64,000 bases of DNA from Prevotella nigrescens (GTDB lineage: Bacteria; Bacteroidota; Bacteroidia; Bacteroidales; Bacteroidaceae): contig NZ_CP133465.1 in assembly GCF_031191185.1 (NCBI RefSeq), positions 1,980,001 through 2,044,000 on the forward strand. The letters run 5' to 3'. The first letter of the stretch is position 1, and each line of letters opens with the position of its first letter. The notes beneath the pieces are model-generated. The model did not search any database and was not told the DNA's origin. It worked only from the letters and a program-made list of their open reading frames with translations. Positions 16,960 through 26,411 of this stretch are shown piece by piece. A program made the translations under genes and the position numbers.

Positions 16960-18576
16960 TTACTCTACTTTCCAAAGGTAGCAACCAGAATTTCTATCTC
17001 TTATATTACTTACTATTGCTGTAGCTTTTGTGAAATACAGATTGTGTGCACGGCTAGAGATAAAGCGGTCGGCTGTGCTTGACCAGTATAAACCAGCAAC
17101 CCTGAATTCCTTGAGCGTACCCTTGTCAAAGAGTCCCATAGCAGGTAGGAAGAAGTACTTGCCAATTTCATTGGGCGTCCCTTTCTGAATGACTTTATTG
17201 TCAGGCATATCTCCAAAATCATTTTTACGCCAGTCCTTCCCTTTATCATCGGCATCTTTAAGGGCAGCGACTGGTTTTCCGTTTTCTTTCGCAATAACGC
17301 CCAGCTTCTTGAACCACATTCCTTTATTATACAGATGCCCTCTCATAGACCATAAATATGTATCGTCCCAATAGGGTTCGCCTTTCCTCACATACCAAAC
17401 GCACTCATTGATGTTAGGAGCATCTATACAGCTACGAGAAGCTGCAACCGACAGTTGTGTTCCTGACTTTGTGTTGGTATTGAACCAACGGGGGTCGGAA
17501 TCCGTTTTGGGGTAGTGCTCGTCATGACCGCCATTCTCTGTAGGCTGATAAGTTTCGTTCCCTGCCCAGTAATGCTTATTCACTGCAGCATCCCACATAT
17601 AGTAATTATCGCTCCTGAAAAGAGGTATCTGCAGATTCATGCTTACTTTCTTATTTAGTCCGGCAGTAAACTTTACATTGCTGTAAGTCTTAGTAACAGT
17701 GCCGCCAATCCCTGTAGTGGAATCATAGAGTGTGTATTCCACAGTAAATGTACTGTAGGTACCAGGAGCAATTACCATGATGGCTGCATTGGCTTCTTTT
17801 GTAGGAGCGGCAGGAATGGCAAAATTGCCGGATAAGTTAAGCGTGATACTTTTATTGTCATCAGAGACTGCTGGGCGAGAAGAAATATCAATACCTTTGT
17901 CGTTGAAATCGAACGCACCTGCAATCGCCTTATCGGCAGTTACCTTTATTTTGGTCAATTTGGCTCCCGCTATAGCTCCTGGCGTGTTATAAGGTAGGAA
18001 CACCATGTAAGATGCCTTATGGTCAAGCATGAACGTATAACGGTTGTTGAATTGTTTTTTCGCAGTCGCCGTTCCGCAGTCGCCACTTTCACCAATGTGG
18101 CTTGCATCGTTGGGCACAGCCTGCATTTGTACATTCTTTATGGTTACCTTGTCTTTTGTTCCATTCTTTCCTGTGTAACGCACTACATATTGTTCGGCAG
18201 TAAATGTTCCATCGAAATAGAAGGAAGCTTTGGAAGCTCGTTTCACTCCGCCCATAATCGGACTATCTTGAAGTTGTTCGGCGATATTGCTCTTCTTGCT
18301 TTGCAAAAGATCGGGTGTACCTGTTGTTGCCTTGTTCACCCACAAAGGATCATCTGCCGTCCAATAGAAATTCAGCCCCGAGCCGTCGTATTCACCCGTG
18401 GTGCGGGTCATTGTACCTTTTGTAGTCGCTTCGTTGTCTTCTATCACAAAAGCCGTAAGCCCTTCGGTATCCAATTCCTGACTCGGAGTATTGTCGTCTT
18501 GCATACTATCGTTTGTGCAGGCTGTAGTCAACAGCAATAAGACTGCACCTAAAAATTGATACTTCTTAATTTTCAT
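16960..18576 (-). CDS. Fimbrillin-like lipoprotein
   Basis: 538 residues. A lipoprotein signal peptide ends in LLTTAC with lipidated C20, then a Thr/Ser/Asp-rich region. The body has the low-similarity beta-rich pattern of fimbrillin/Mfa-like proteins (YDGSGLNFYWTADDPLWVN, then repeated short strands). The C-terminus (GLYWSSTADRF ... NSGCYLWKVE) resembles the end of many Bacteroidota surface proteins where YWSS and a closing aromatic-rich strand recur. It is probably a surface-exposed, possibly pilus-related lipoprotein; polymerisation cannot be claimed. A 61-codon gene lies 31 bases upstream in the same operon. Confidence 0.75.
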   Translation of the reverse strand: MKIKKYQFLGAVLLLLTTACTNDSMQDDNTPSQELDTEGLTAFVIEDNEATTKGTMTRTTGEYDGSGLNFYWTADDPLWVNKATTGTPDLLQSKKSNIAEQLQDSPIMGGVKRASKASFYFDGTFTAEQYVVRYTGKNGTKDKVTIKNVQMQAVPNDASHIGESGDCGTATAKKQFNNRYTFMLDHKASYMVFLPYNTPGAIAGAKLTKIKVTADKAIAGAFDFNDKGIDISSRPAVSDDNKSITLNLSGNFAIPAAPTKEANAAIMVIAPGTYSTFTVEYTLYDSTTGIGGTVTKTYSNVKFTAGLNKKVSMNLQIPLFRSDNYYMWDAAVNKHYWAGNETYQPTENGGHDEHYPKTDSDPRWFNTNTKSGTQLSVAASRSCIDAPNINECVWYVRKGEPYWDDTYLWSMRGHLYNKGMWFKKLGVIAKENGKPVAALKDADDKGKDWRKNDFGDMPDNKVIQKGTPNEIGKYFFLPAMGLFDKGTLKEFRVAGLYWSSTADRFISSRAHNLYFTKATAIVSNIRDRNSGCYLWKVE

Positions 18577-18607
18577 TTATCTTATTAATTATCTTAATTA
18601 TCAGCTA

Positions 18608-18793
18608 TTAATTATCAATTGTTCTTTCCTCATCGAACCACGCTTGTTTTGCATTGAGTCCAGAATTGTCATCGTTCGCCTTATTATGCCCACCATTACC
18701 TGATAAATTCAACAAGCAATTATACTGCTCAATGCCGATTATTTGAACTTGTGGCTTCTCATAAATCCGTTTTTCCATCTGATTTTGTTTCAT
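18608..18793 (-). CDS. Small conserved-type protein upstream of the fimbrillin gene
   Basis: 61 residues. The pattern is K-x-Y-x-K-P-x-V, then a short hydrophobic stretch (NCLLNLSGNGGHN) and an acidic end (WFDEERTIDN). Small Bacteroidota genes of this layout, with a Y..P start and a LL.LSG..G centre, are common beside surface-protein genes, and the glycine break could be a processing site, but no function is established. An internal ATG at codon 6 is an alternative start. The promoter at 18934-18965 lies about 135 bases upstream, and the fimbrillin gene follows in the same unit. Confidence 0.6.
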   Translation of the reverse strand: MKQNQMEKRIYEKPQVQIIGIEQYNCLLNLSGNGGHNKANDDNSGLNAKQAWFDEERTIDN

Positions 18794-18933
18794 TATTATT
18801 TATATTATTATTCTTATTTTTACTCCTTTTTTACTCAGCTGACAAAAGAGGACGGAAAGTAAACAAAATAAAGAGAAATCTTGTATCCTTTTTCCTATTG
18901 ACTTGATATAATATTACTAAACTAAATATTGTG

Positions 18934-18965
18934 CAAAGGTAAATATGTTTTTTGAAACAGGCAAA
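18934..18965 (-). promoter_or_regulatory. Promoter of the small protein-fimbrillin operon
   Basis: Minus-strand TTTG (18962-18965) and TACCTTTG (18934-18941) 20 bases apart. The leader is about 135 bases. Confidence 0.7.
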
Positions 18966-19009
18966 TAATCGAAAAGGAAAAATTAATATTATCTTAAACC
19001 AGCTGTAAA

Positions 19010-19176
19010 TGTAGAGTCAACCAGCAAATGCAAAATTAGTGAAAAGTTTTGAAGAAACAATTTATCGGTGTATCGAAATTGAACAGAGGACCAAGACAGA
19101 AACTAAATTTTCAAACACCAAAATGCGAGTTCTACAGAAAAATATTATAATTTTGCACTCGCTGGTTGACTCTACA
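19010..19176. mobile_element. 167-base MITE-like element
   Basis: Two 29-base inverted repeats (19010-19038 and 19148-19176) match at 27 of 29 positions; the outer ends read TGTAGAGTCAACCAGC. They flank 109 bases with no gene. This is the layout of a miniature inverted-repeat transposable element. I see no clear target-site duplication and no transposase in the window, so it could instead be a large cruciform or RNA hairpin. Confidence 0.45.
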
Positions 19177-19221
19177 GCGTGTTTGCGATTGCTTTAAATT
19201 CGCAAAATAAAATGAATTTAT

Positions 19222-19252
19222 TTTGTCCTTCAACGTATTTGCACTATCTTTG
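19222..19252 (+). promoter_or_regulatory. Promoter of rsfS-ftsH-cdsA
   Basis: TTTG (19222-19225) and TATCTTTG (19245-19252), 19 bases apart. Confidence 0.8.
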
Positions 19253-19278
19253 CAACTCAATAATATAAAGCATTTTTA

Positions 19279-19638
19279 ATGAATACAGAAAAAAAGTTAG
19301 TAGACACAATAGTAGAAGGAATACAAGAAAAGAAAGGATGTGGCATAGTTATTGCAGATTTATCGGAGATTGACGGTACTATCTGTAAATACTTCGTAAT
19401 ATGCCAGGGCAATTCTCCACAACAAGTGGAAGCCATAGCAGGTTCAGTAAGCGATTACGTTCGTGAGTGTTATGGAGAAAAACCAATCAATTGTATCGGA
19501 TTAGGTACTAATCAATGGGTGGCAATAGACTATGCCGACGTGCTTGTGCATATCTTTATTCCGGAGACAAGAGCGTATTACGACCTTGAACATCTGTGGG
19601 AAGATGCAACATTAACACAAATCGCAGACTTGGACTAA
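19279..19638 (+). CDS. rsfS: Ribosome silencing factor RsfS
   Basis: 119 residues, one RsfS/YbeB/iojap domain. The block CKYFVICQGNSPQQVEAIAGS and the later WVAIDYADVLVHIF fit the family. It binds ribosomal protein uL14 on the 50S subunit and blocks subunit joining when translation must slow. It is the first gene of the rsfS-ftsH-cdsA operon. Confidence 0.94.
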   Translation: MNTEKKLVDTIVEGIQEKKGCGIVIADLSEIDGTICKYFVICQGNSPQQVEAIAGSVSDYVRECYGEKPINCIGLGTNQWVAIDYADVLVHIFIPETRAYYDLEHLWEDATLTQIADLD

Positions 19639-19687
19639 GAATGTTGCCATGAAGAAGTTAGTTTTATATCTTTATTAAATGAATTAA

Positions 19688-21751
19688 ATGGACAATCAGA
19701 ATCCAAACAACAATCCGAAGATGCCTAAGTTCAACATGAACTGGTTGTACGTAATGGCACTTATTTTTTTAGTGCTGCTCTTTTCATCGAAAGGTATGGA
19801 TAGTTTCTTTTCAACAAGCGAAAGTATGACAAGAGACTATACTACTTTTGTGAACTATATTAATAAAGGTTATGCCACACGCGTCGTCATAAACAAAAAG
19901 GAAAGTACGCTCCAAATGTATGTACGTCCCGACCACGTGCGAGACATTTTTAAAAGAGGCGTAGAACAAGTTGGAAAATCGCCTTATATAACGGTAGAGA
20001 TTGGTTCTATAGACAATCTTGAAGTTTTCTTAAATGCAGCACTCAAACAAAAGAAGATTTTAGGATACAGTTATGAGAATAAAGACGAACATGGTTTTAC
20101 CGATATAATTGTAGGCTTGTTGCCTTGGATTCTGATTATAGGCTTCTGGCTCTTCATAATGCGACGCATGAACAGTGGCGCAGGCGGTGGAGGTGTGTTC
20201 AGCGTTGGAAAGTCTAAGGCAAAAATATATGAAAAAGGTGGCGAATTAGGCGTTACCTTTAAAGATGTAGCCGGTCAGGAAGGTGCAAAGCAGGAAGTAC
20301 AAGAGATTGTAGACTTCTTGAAGAATCCACGGAAATACACCGAGTTAGGTGGCAAGATTCCTAAAGGTGCATTGCTTGTTGGTCCTCCGGGAACTGGTAA
20401 AACATTATTGGCAAAGGCAGTAGCAGGCGAAGCAGGCGCACCATTCTTCTCCATGAGTGGTTCCGACTTTGTAGAAATGTTCGTGGGTGTGGGTGCAAGC
20501 CGCGTTCGCGATGCATTCCGACAAGCCAAAGAGAAAGCACCGTCTATTATATTCATCGACGAAATAGATGCAGTGGGGCGCGCTCGCTCGAAAAATCCAT
20601 CTATGGGAGGCAACGACGAACGCGAGAATACGCTGAATGCGCTGCTTACGGAGATGGACGGATTCGGTACAAACAGCGGTGTTATCGTATTGGCAGCTAC
20701 CAACCGTGTAGATATGCTCGACAAGGCACTGCTCCGTGCAGGACGTTTCGACCGACAAATCCACGTCGATTTGCCAGACTTGCCAGAACGTAAAGCCATC
20801 TTCCAAGTGCATTTGCGCCCATTGAAGTTGGAGAAAAATCTCGATATAGACCTTCTTGCACGCCAGACTCCAGGTTTCTCGGGTGCTGATATTGCCAACG
20901 TGTGTAACGAGGCTGCGCTGATTGCGGCTCGCCACAACAAAGAAGCCGTGGGTAGACAGGATTTCTTGGATGCGGTAGACCGCATTATCGGTGGATTGGA
21001 GAAGAAGACAAAGATACTCACAGCAGCTGAAAAACGTTCCATAGCACTTCACGAGGCAGGACATGCCACCATAAGTTGGTTCTGCGAGTTTGCCAATCCA
21101 CTTGTAAAAGTAAGCATTGTGCCGCGCGGTCAGGCTCTTGGTGCTGCATGGTATCTTCCCGAAGAACGCCCCATTACAACTAAAGAACAAATGCTCGACG
21201 AAATGTGTGCATTACTTGGTGGACGTGCTGCAGAAGAACTCTTCACTGGACATATTTCTACCGGAGCGATGAACGATTTGGAACGGGCTACGAAAAGTGC
21301 ATTCGGAATGATAGCCTATGCAGGTATGGGCGACAAGTTACCAAATATCTGTTATTATAACAACGATGCAAGTTTCCAAAAACCTTATTCAGAGACAACA
21401 GGCAAAATAATTGACGAAGAAGTATTAAAAACTGTGAACGAGCAATATGCACGTGCAAAGGAAATATTGCTTGAACACAGCGAAGGACATGCCAAACTGG
21501 CACAACTGCTTATCGAACGCGAAGTAATCATGGCTGAAGACGTTGAAAGAATATTTGGTAAACGTCCTTGGGTCAGTCGTACAGTGGAACTGATGGATGC
21601 AGAAGAGAATACTAAATTATCGCTCGACGCAATGCCGGAATGTGTAAAGCAGGCACAGGCAGAACACGAAGCAGCGGTCAGACAGGCAGAAGTGGGGGAC
21701 AAAGCAAATGTTGATACCACCGAAGAAGATGTTGAAACCAAAAAACAATAG
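19688..21751 (+). CDS. ftsH: ATP-dependent zinc metalloprotease FtsH
   Basis: 687 residues. Two membrane helices (about 18-35 and 140-158) enclose a small periplasmic domain. The AAA+ module has GPPGTGKT at 232-239, FIDEID at 289-294 and the arginine-finger region AGRFDRQ. The M41 protease has HEAGH at 455-459. FtsH is a hexameric inner-membrane protease that removes damaged membrane proteins and short-lived regulators. The C-terminus is acidic. It lies 49 bases after rsfS and 6 bases before cdsA, in one operon. Confidence 0.97.
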   Translation: MDNQNPNNNPKMPKFNMNWLYVMALIFLVLLFSSKGMDSFFSTSESMTRDYTTFVNYINKGYATRVVINKKESTLQMYVRPDHVRDIFKRGVEQVGKSPYITVEIGSIDNLEVFLNAALKQKKILGYSYENKDEHGFTDIIVGLLPWILIIGFWLFIMRRMNSGAGGGGVFSVGKSKAKIYEKGGELGVTFKDVAGQEGAKQEVQEIVDFLKNPRKYTELGGKIPKGALLVGPPGTGKTLLAKAVAGEAGAPFFSMSGSDFVEMFVGVGASRVRDAFRQAKEKAPSIIFIDEIDAVGRARSKNPSMGGNDERENTLNALLTEMDGFGTNSGVIVLAATNRVDMLDKALLRAGRFDRQIHVDLPDLPERKAIFQVHLRPLKLEKNLDIDLLARQTPGFSGADIANVCNEAALIAARHNKEAVGRQDFLDAVDRIIGGLEKKTKILTAAEKRSIALHEAGHATISWFCEFANPLVKVSIVPRGQALGAAWYLPEERPITTKEQMLDEMCALLGGRAAEELFTGHISTGAMNDLERATKSAFGMIAYAGMGDKLPNICYYNNDASFQKPYSETTGKIIDEEVLKTVNEQYARAKEILLEHSEGHAKLAQLLIEREVIMAEDVERIFGKRPWVSRTVELMDAEENTKLSLDAMPECVKQAQAEHEAAVRQAEVGDKANVDTTEEDVETKKQ

Positions 21752-21757
21752 AGCACA

Positions 21758-22621
21758 ATGACAGACAAGCAGAAGAATCTCGTTACACGTGCCATTACAG
21801 GCGTACTCTTTGTGGGTGTCATGGTGGCAGGCTTTATGGCACCGCACTATATGATTGTGCTCTTTGCTGTAATTACCGGAATGACTTTGTGGGAATACAC
21901 AGGATTGGTTTCGCAAATAGAGGGTGTCAGTGTTAATCGCTTTATTTCGGTTGTGGCTGGCGTGTATTTCTTCGTTGCAATGGCGGGGCTACGATTGGGA
22001 TATGTAAAAGACTTCAGCGTGTTTGTTCCTTACATTCTTACAATTGTCTATCTCATCATTGCCGAGCTGTATTTGAAGAACGAGAACCCCATTAACAACT
22101 GGGCGTACACCATGTTGGGACAGATGTACATAGCATTGCCTTTCGCCATGATTAACGTATTGGCTTTCCAGCACGATGCGAACGGCAACATAATGGCTGA
22201 TATGCTTTTGCCTTTAAGCATCTTCATCTTCCTGTGGACGAACGATACGGGAGCCTATTGTTCAGGTTCGCTTTTTGGCAGGCACAAGCTCTTTCCACGC
22301 ATCAGTCCAGCAAAAAGCTGGGAAGGCTGCATTGGCGGTGGCATATTCGTTATTGCCGTGGCTGTACTGATAGGTTATCTTACCGAAAATCCGACGGCAC
22401 CCAATATGCTGACCATTCCGCAGTGGGTTGGTCTTGGCATTGTTGTGGCAGTCTTCGGTACTTGGGGCGACCTTGCAGAAAGCTTGTTCAAGCGCACACT
22501 TGGCATAAAGGATAGTGGAAATATTCTCCCAGGACACGGCGGAATGCTCGACCGTTTCGACTCGTCGCTTATCGCAATTCCTGCTGCCGTCATCTATCTT
22601 TACGTGCTTACACTTATATAA
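21758..22621 (+). CDS. cdsA: Phosphatidate cytidylyltransferase
   Basis: 287 residues, about eight membrane helices. The C-terminal signature includes GDLAESLFKRTLGIKDSG and LPGHGGMLDRFDS, which carries the metal- and CTP-binding aspartates. It makes CDP-diacylglycerol from phosphatidate and CTP, the branch point of phospholipid synthesis, in the inner membrane. It follows ftsH by six bases; a strong hairpin terminates the operon. Confidence 0.96.
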   Translation: MTDKQKNLVTRAITGVLFVGVMVAGFMAPHYMIVLFAVITGMTLWEYTGLVSQIEGVSVNRFISVVAGVYFFVAMAGLRLGYVKDFSVFVPYILTIVYLIIAELYLKNENPINNWAYTMLGQMYIALPFAMINVLAFQHDANGNIMADMLLPLSIFIFLWTNDTGAYCSGSLFGRHKLFPRISPAKSWEGCIGGGIFVIAVAVLIGYLTENPTAPNMLTIPQWVGLGIVVAVFGTWGDLAESLFKRTLGIKDSGNILPGHGGMLDRFDSSLIAIPAAVIYLYVLTLI

Positions 22622-22647
22622 AAGATATTGCAGACACACGCTACTCC

Positions 22648-22692
22648 AAAAGGAGCAAAGCAACTCTTTATGGGTTACTTTGCTCCTTTTCT
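22648..22692 (+). terminator. Terminator of the rsfS-ftsH-cdsA operon
   Basis: AAAAGGAGCAAAG and CTTTGCTCCTTTT form a 13-bp stem around an 18-20-base loop, with a T-rich tail. Confidence 0.85.
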
Positions 22693-22756
22693 TATTGTCG
22701 ATGATGTACAGATTTGCTGTTTCTTAAACTACGTATTGAAATAGATAAATTCGGAT

Positions 22757-23215
22757 TTACCTGTATCTCTTCATAATGTATTTCAGCTTTGGAGCCTCAA
22801 TTACCTCATTGATTTCAAACCCAACTTTTTCATAAATTCTCTTTGCCCTTTGGTTGAAATCAAAGACCGTCAGGGAAATACTTTTAATATTATCACTTCC
22901 AAAAATGAAATCTACAAATCTTTTTAATGCCTCTGTCCCCAAGCCCAATCCTGTTTTTCGAGGATCTATTACAAATCTACCTATGTGTATGTTATCCTTG
23001 TCAATCCGTACTTCTTGTATCATTCCGATAAATTCTCCTTGGTTGAATATCGAAAATACATTCTCCAGTTCTTTTATTTTGCCATAGTTCAGCGGGTAAG
23101 AAATTTTAGGCCCCATCCATTGCTCCTGAAACTCTTTTCCTTGTTCATTGGACCATTTACATAAAAGCAAGGCATTGTTTTTATTAATTCCCTTTTCAAT
23201 CCTTACATCCCCCAT
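22757..23215 (-). CDS. GNAT family N-acetyltransferase
   Basis: 152 residues from the ATG at 23215. A longer in-frame start lies 22 codons upstream but the -7 box TATCTTTG (23241-23248) sits inside that stretch, so it is not used. The acetyl-CoA-binding block RKTGLGLGTEALKRFVDF and the final RAKRIYEKVGFE are typical of RimJ/RimL-type acetyltransferases. The substrate is unknown. It is a lone gene among accessory genes. Confidence 0.85.
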   Translation of the reverse strand: MGDVRIEKGINKNNALLLCKWSNEQGKEFQEQWMGPKISYPLNYGKIKELENVFSIFNQGEFIGMIQEVRIDKDNIHIGRFVIDPRKTGLGLGTEALKRFVDFIFGSDNIKSISLTVFDFNQRAKRIYEKVGFEINEVIEAPKLKYIMKRYR

Positions 23216-23240
23216 CTCATCAAAAGTTTTGTTTACATTG

Positions 23241-23248
23241 CAAAGATA
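23241..23248 (-). promoter_or_regulatory. -7 box of the GNAT gene
   Basis: TATCTTTG followed by C on the minus strand, 26 bases before the ATG. The -33 element is unclear. Confidence 0.55.
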
Positions 23249-23531
23249 TACAATCTGTTTGAAATATGAAATAAGTATCACCTTGTTTTTCGTTGTAACT
23301 TTACAAACTGTAGCTTGATATTGTCCACCATAGAATAGATACAGGACGTTGTAGTTCTCGACAGAGATATTTCCCGAACAAGTATCCTTCTGTGCTGTCT
23401 AAGATAAAGTATCTGCTTATTCTTTATCTGCCTAATCCTTCAGTATATCCATTGACTTTCAATCGAAACCGCCATCAGAAGACAAGTTTTATACCATAAC
23501 AAATCCAGCAAACAGACCGAAGAAACTAAAG

Positions 23532-23641
23532 AAACCTTATAAACTATTAAGAAAAAGCTTATAAGTTATTTATGAAAAGCTTATAAACTATCAGTAAAAA
23601 GCTTATAAGCTATCAATAAAAAGCTTATAAGCTTTGTGAAC
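23532..23641. repeat. 22-base tandem palindrome array upstream of the TonB receptor (5 units)
   Basis: Five contiguous 22-base units. Most contain AAAGCTTATAA; where complete, AAGCTTATAAGCTT is a perfect 14-base palindrome. The first unit is degenerate (CCTTATAA). It ends about 60 bases before the promoter of the receptor gene. The rest of the 600-base gap (23249-23531) shows no gene. Confidence 0.88.
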
Positions 23642-23683
23642 TTTTACACGTCTCTTCCATGACGGGCTTAATACTGATAAAAT

Positions 23684-23729
23684 CCTAAATATTAGGTATT
23701 GCAGGAATAAGATAATGGCAATACCTTTG
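23684..23729 (+). promoter_or_regulatory. Promoter and palindrome of the TonB receptor
   Basis: TTG (23699-23701) and TACCTTTG (23722-23729) are 20 bases apart. A perfect palindrome CCTAAATATTAGG (23684-23696) abuts the -33 element and could be a regulator site. Confidence 0.6.
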
Positions 23730-23817
23730 CATCGTGAGACTTACACCTATGAAAGGCTGTACGAAAAATAAAGGTTCTCAATACTTTAGAACAAATAAAA
23801 CACTATAAAAAAATAAA

Positions 23818-26172
23818 ATGGAACAACTGCGCATAAAAGCTCTGAATGTAGTAAGGCTAATCATGTTTATTATAGTGCTGGCTATGTTGCCAACAGTAGT
23901 AAATGCAAACGAAGAACTAAAAACAAATGCAAACGTAGTGGGACACATAACTGACAAAGCCACTGGCGAGCCAATACCGCACGTGGCAGTGCAGGTGCTG
24001 GGTACGATGATAGTCAGCGTTACCAATGCCGAGGGGTATTACCATCTGGAAGACTTGCCGCTTGGCAAGCAAACAATAGAGGCTCGTGCCACGGGATACC
24101 ACGCTGAAAGGCAGATGGTTGAAGTGGAGAAGAACGCAAGGCTGACAACAGATTTTGTATTGAAGACTGATGAAATATCGTTGGACGAAGTTGTAGTATC
24201 GTCAAATCGCAGCATATCGTTGCGACGCAACGCACCAACGTTGGTGAACGTGATAGATACGCGCACGTTCAACATCACCAATTCCATGTGTCTGGCACAA
24301 GGTCTGAACTTTCAGCCCGGTGTGCGCACCGAAGACAATTGCGCCAACTGTGGCTTCTCGCAAGTGCGTATAAACGGGTTGGACGGGCATTATTCGCAGA
24401 TACTTATCGATTCTCGTCCCGTGTTTTCAGCCTTGCAGGGCGTTTACGGCTTGGAGCAGATACCTGCCAATATGATAGAGCGGGTAGAAGTAGTGCGAGG
24501 TGGAGGCTCGGCATTGTATGGCTCGTCGGCAATAGGTGGAACCATCAACATCATTACGAAAGAACCACTGAGCAATTACGCTGAGTTGGCGCATACGTTC
24601 ACGGCTTACGAAGGAGGAAAGACATTCGATAACAACACCACTGTAAACACTTCCATTGTGTCGAGCAACAATAAAGCAGGCTTCTCGGTTTATGGGCAGA
24701 GCCATAATCGTGGCGGTTACGACAGAGACCAAGACGGCTTTACCGACCTTCCAAAGCTAATCAACAAAACCATTGGTATGGGTGCTTTCCTACGATTGAA
24801 CAACTATTCCAAGCTGAAACTGCAATACCACGCTTTGAACGAATATCGTCGTGGTGGCAACAACCTGCACCTGCCTGTACACGAATCGAATATTGCAGAA
24901 AAACTCGACCATAATATCAATGGCGGTTCGCTGAGTTACGACCTCTTCACTCCTAACGGATTGAACCATCTTACGGCTTATGCTTCGTTTCAAACCGTAT
25001 CGCGCGATAGCTATTATGGTGGTGCGGGCGACGGTTCGGAAGAAAGCAAGGCAGAGGCTTTGAAGGCTTACAGCAAGACCCACGACACGAACTTAATGGG
25101 AGGTATGCAGTTTGTTCACAACTTCGGACGTTTGCTTTTTATGCCTGCCGACCTTACTTTGGGTGCTGAATATACCTACGATGCACTGAAAGACCACGCA
25201 CTCGGCTACGATGTCATTACCCGACAAACCGTGCGGACTGGTAGCTTGTTCCTTCAAAACGAATGGAAGAACGAACATTGGGGCATACTCTTGGGTGGTC
25301 GTTTCGACAAGCACAATCTCATCAACCACCTTATTTTCAGTCCGCGAGTGAATCTGCGCTTCAATGCAACTCGCAATGTTCATTTGCGTTTAACCTATGC
25401 AGGCGGATTCCGTGCACCACAGACATTCGACGAAGACTTGCATACGAGTATGGCAGGCGGCGAGCGAATAAAGACCTATTTGGCGAAAGACTTGAAGGAA
25501 GAACGCTCTAACAGTTTGAGCCTCTCAGCCGATATGTACTATAACTTTGGCAATGTGCAGACCAACTTCTTGGTGGAAGCCTTCTATACACACCTGAACA
25601 ATGTGTTTGCACAGCGTGTATTGAAGGAACGCGACGAAAATGGCATTCGCATTCTCGAACGTTTCAATGCCCATCAGGCAACAGTCTGGGGTATGAATGC
25701 AGAGGGAAAGGCAGTGTTCTCTAAGTGGTTCTCTTTGCAAAGCGGCCTCACAGTGCAGCGCAGCGAATACAAGGACGCTGTGGAATGGGACGAAGATGCG
25801 CCTGCCGAAAAGAAGTTTTTGCGTACACCGAACGTATATGGCTACTTCACGATGCAGTCATCGCCCATTAAGCGTTTGTCCATTGCCCTTTCAGGCAACT
25901 ATAATGGACGTATGCTCGTAGGGCACGCAGCAGGTTCAGGCGTAGAAAAGCCTGTGGCGGTGCGCACGCCATCGTTCTTCACATTGAGTTTAAAGGCAAG
26001 TTACGACTTCGATATTTACAAACAAGTAAAGGTGCAGTTCAATGCGGGCATACAAAATATAGGCAATGTTTACCAGCGCGATTTAGACAAAGGCTGGAAC
26101 CGCGACGCTTCCTATATCTATGGTCCGTCGCTCCCACGCTGTTTCTATGTAGGGTTGAAACTGATGTACTAG
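23818..26172 (+). CDS. TonB-dependent outer-membrane receptor
   Basis: 784 residues. A signal peptide (cleavage near residue 31) is followed by a carboxypeptidase-regulatory-like domain (about 40-120), a plug domain (about 130-250) with NCANCGFSQVRINGLDG and IERVEVVRGGGSALYG, and a 22-strand-type beta-barrel to the C-terminal PRCFYVGLKLMY. The plug cysteine pair and the ILIDSRPVFSALQG stretch recall haem/haemin-type receptors such as HmuR of Porphyromonas, so haem, siderophore or cobalamin uptake is possible; the ligand is not shown. No SusD partner follows. The gene is preceded by the 22-base array. Confidence 0.9.
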   Translation: MEQLRIKALNVVRLIMFIIVLAMLPTVVNANEELKTNANVVGHITDKATGEPIPHVAVQVLGTMIVSVTNAEGYYHLEDLPLGKQTIEARATGYHAERQMVEVEKNARLTTDFVLKTDEISLDEVVVSSNRSISLRRNAPTLVNVIDTRTFNITNSMCLAQGLNFQPGVRTEDNCANCGFSQVRINGLDGHYSQILIDSRPVFSALQGVYGLEQIPANMIERVEVVRGGGSALYGSSAIGGTINIITKEPLSNYAELAHTFTAYEGGKTFDNNTTVNTSIVSSNNKAGFSVYGQSHNRGGYDRDQDGFTDLPKLINKTIGMGAFLRLNNYSKLKLQYHALNEYRRGGNNLHLPVHESNIAEKLDHNINGGSLSYDLFTPNGLNHLTAYASFQTVSRDSYYGGAGDGSEESKAEALKAYSKTHDTNLMGGMQFVHNFGRLLFMPADLTLGAEYTYDALKDHALGYDVITRQTVRTGSLFLQNEWKNEHWGILLGGRFDKHNLINHLIFSPRVNLRFNATRNVHLRLTYAGGFRAPQTFDEDLHTSMAGGERIKTYLAKDLKEERSNSLSLSADMYYNFGNVQTNFLVEAFYTHLNNVFAQRVLKERDENGIRILERFNAHQATVWGMNAEGKAVFSKWFSLQSGLTVQRSEYKDAVEWDEDAPAEKKFLRTPNVYGYFTMQSSPIKRLSIALSGNYNGRMLVGHAAGSGVEKPVAVRTPSFFTLSLKASYDFDIYKQVKVQFNAGIQNIGNVYQRDLDKGWNRDASYIYGPSLPRCFYVGLKLMY

Positions 26173-26216
26173 AAATACCCTTCTGACCACATATTTATCA
26201 TTTTTATTGACTATCG

Positions 26217-26248
26217 TTTGCATTTCTCAAAAAAAAGATTTACATTTG
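26217..26248 (+). promoter_or_regulatory. Promoter of the first tandem secreted protein
   Basis: TTTG (26217-26220) and TACATTTG (26241-26248), 20 bases apart. Confidence 0.7.
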
Positions 26249-26411
26249 CAAGCGATAGTCTAACAATTATCGACTTTTCAGCCCACGATACGACGAAACT
26301 GTCAGTGAAATAAAAACTAAAGACTCTCAAACAGTCTGCTCTACTCTATCAGAGCAGCCTAAACTCTTACAAAATAGTTCATCTAATTATAAAACATTAA
26401 AACAAAAGATT

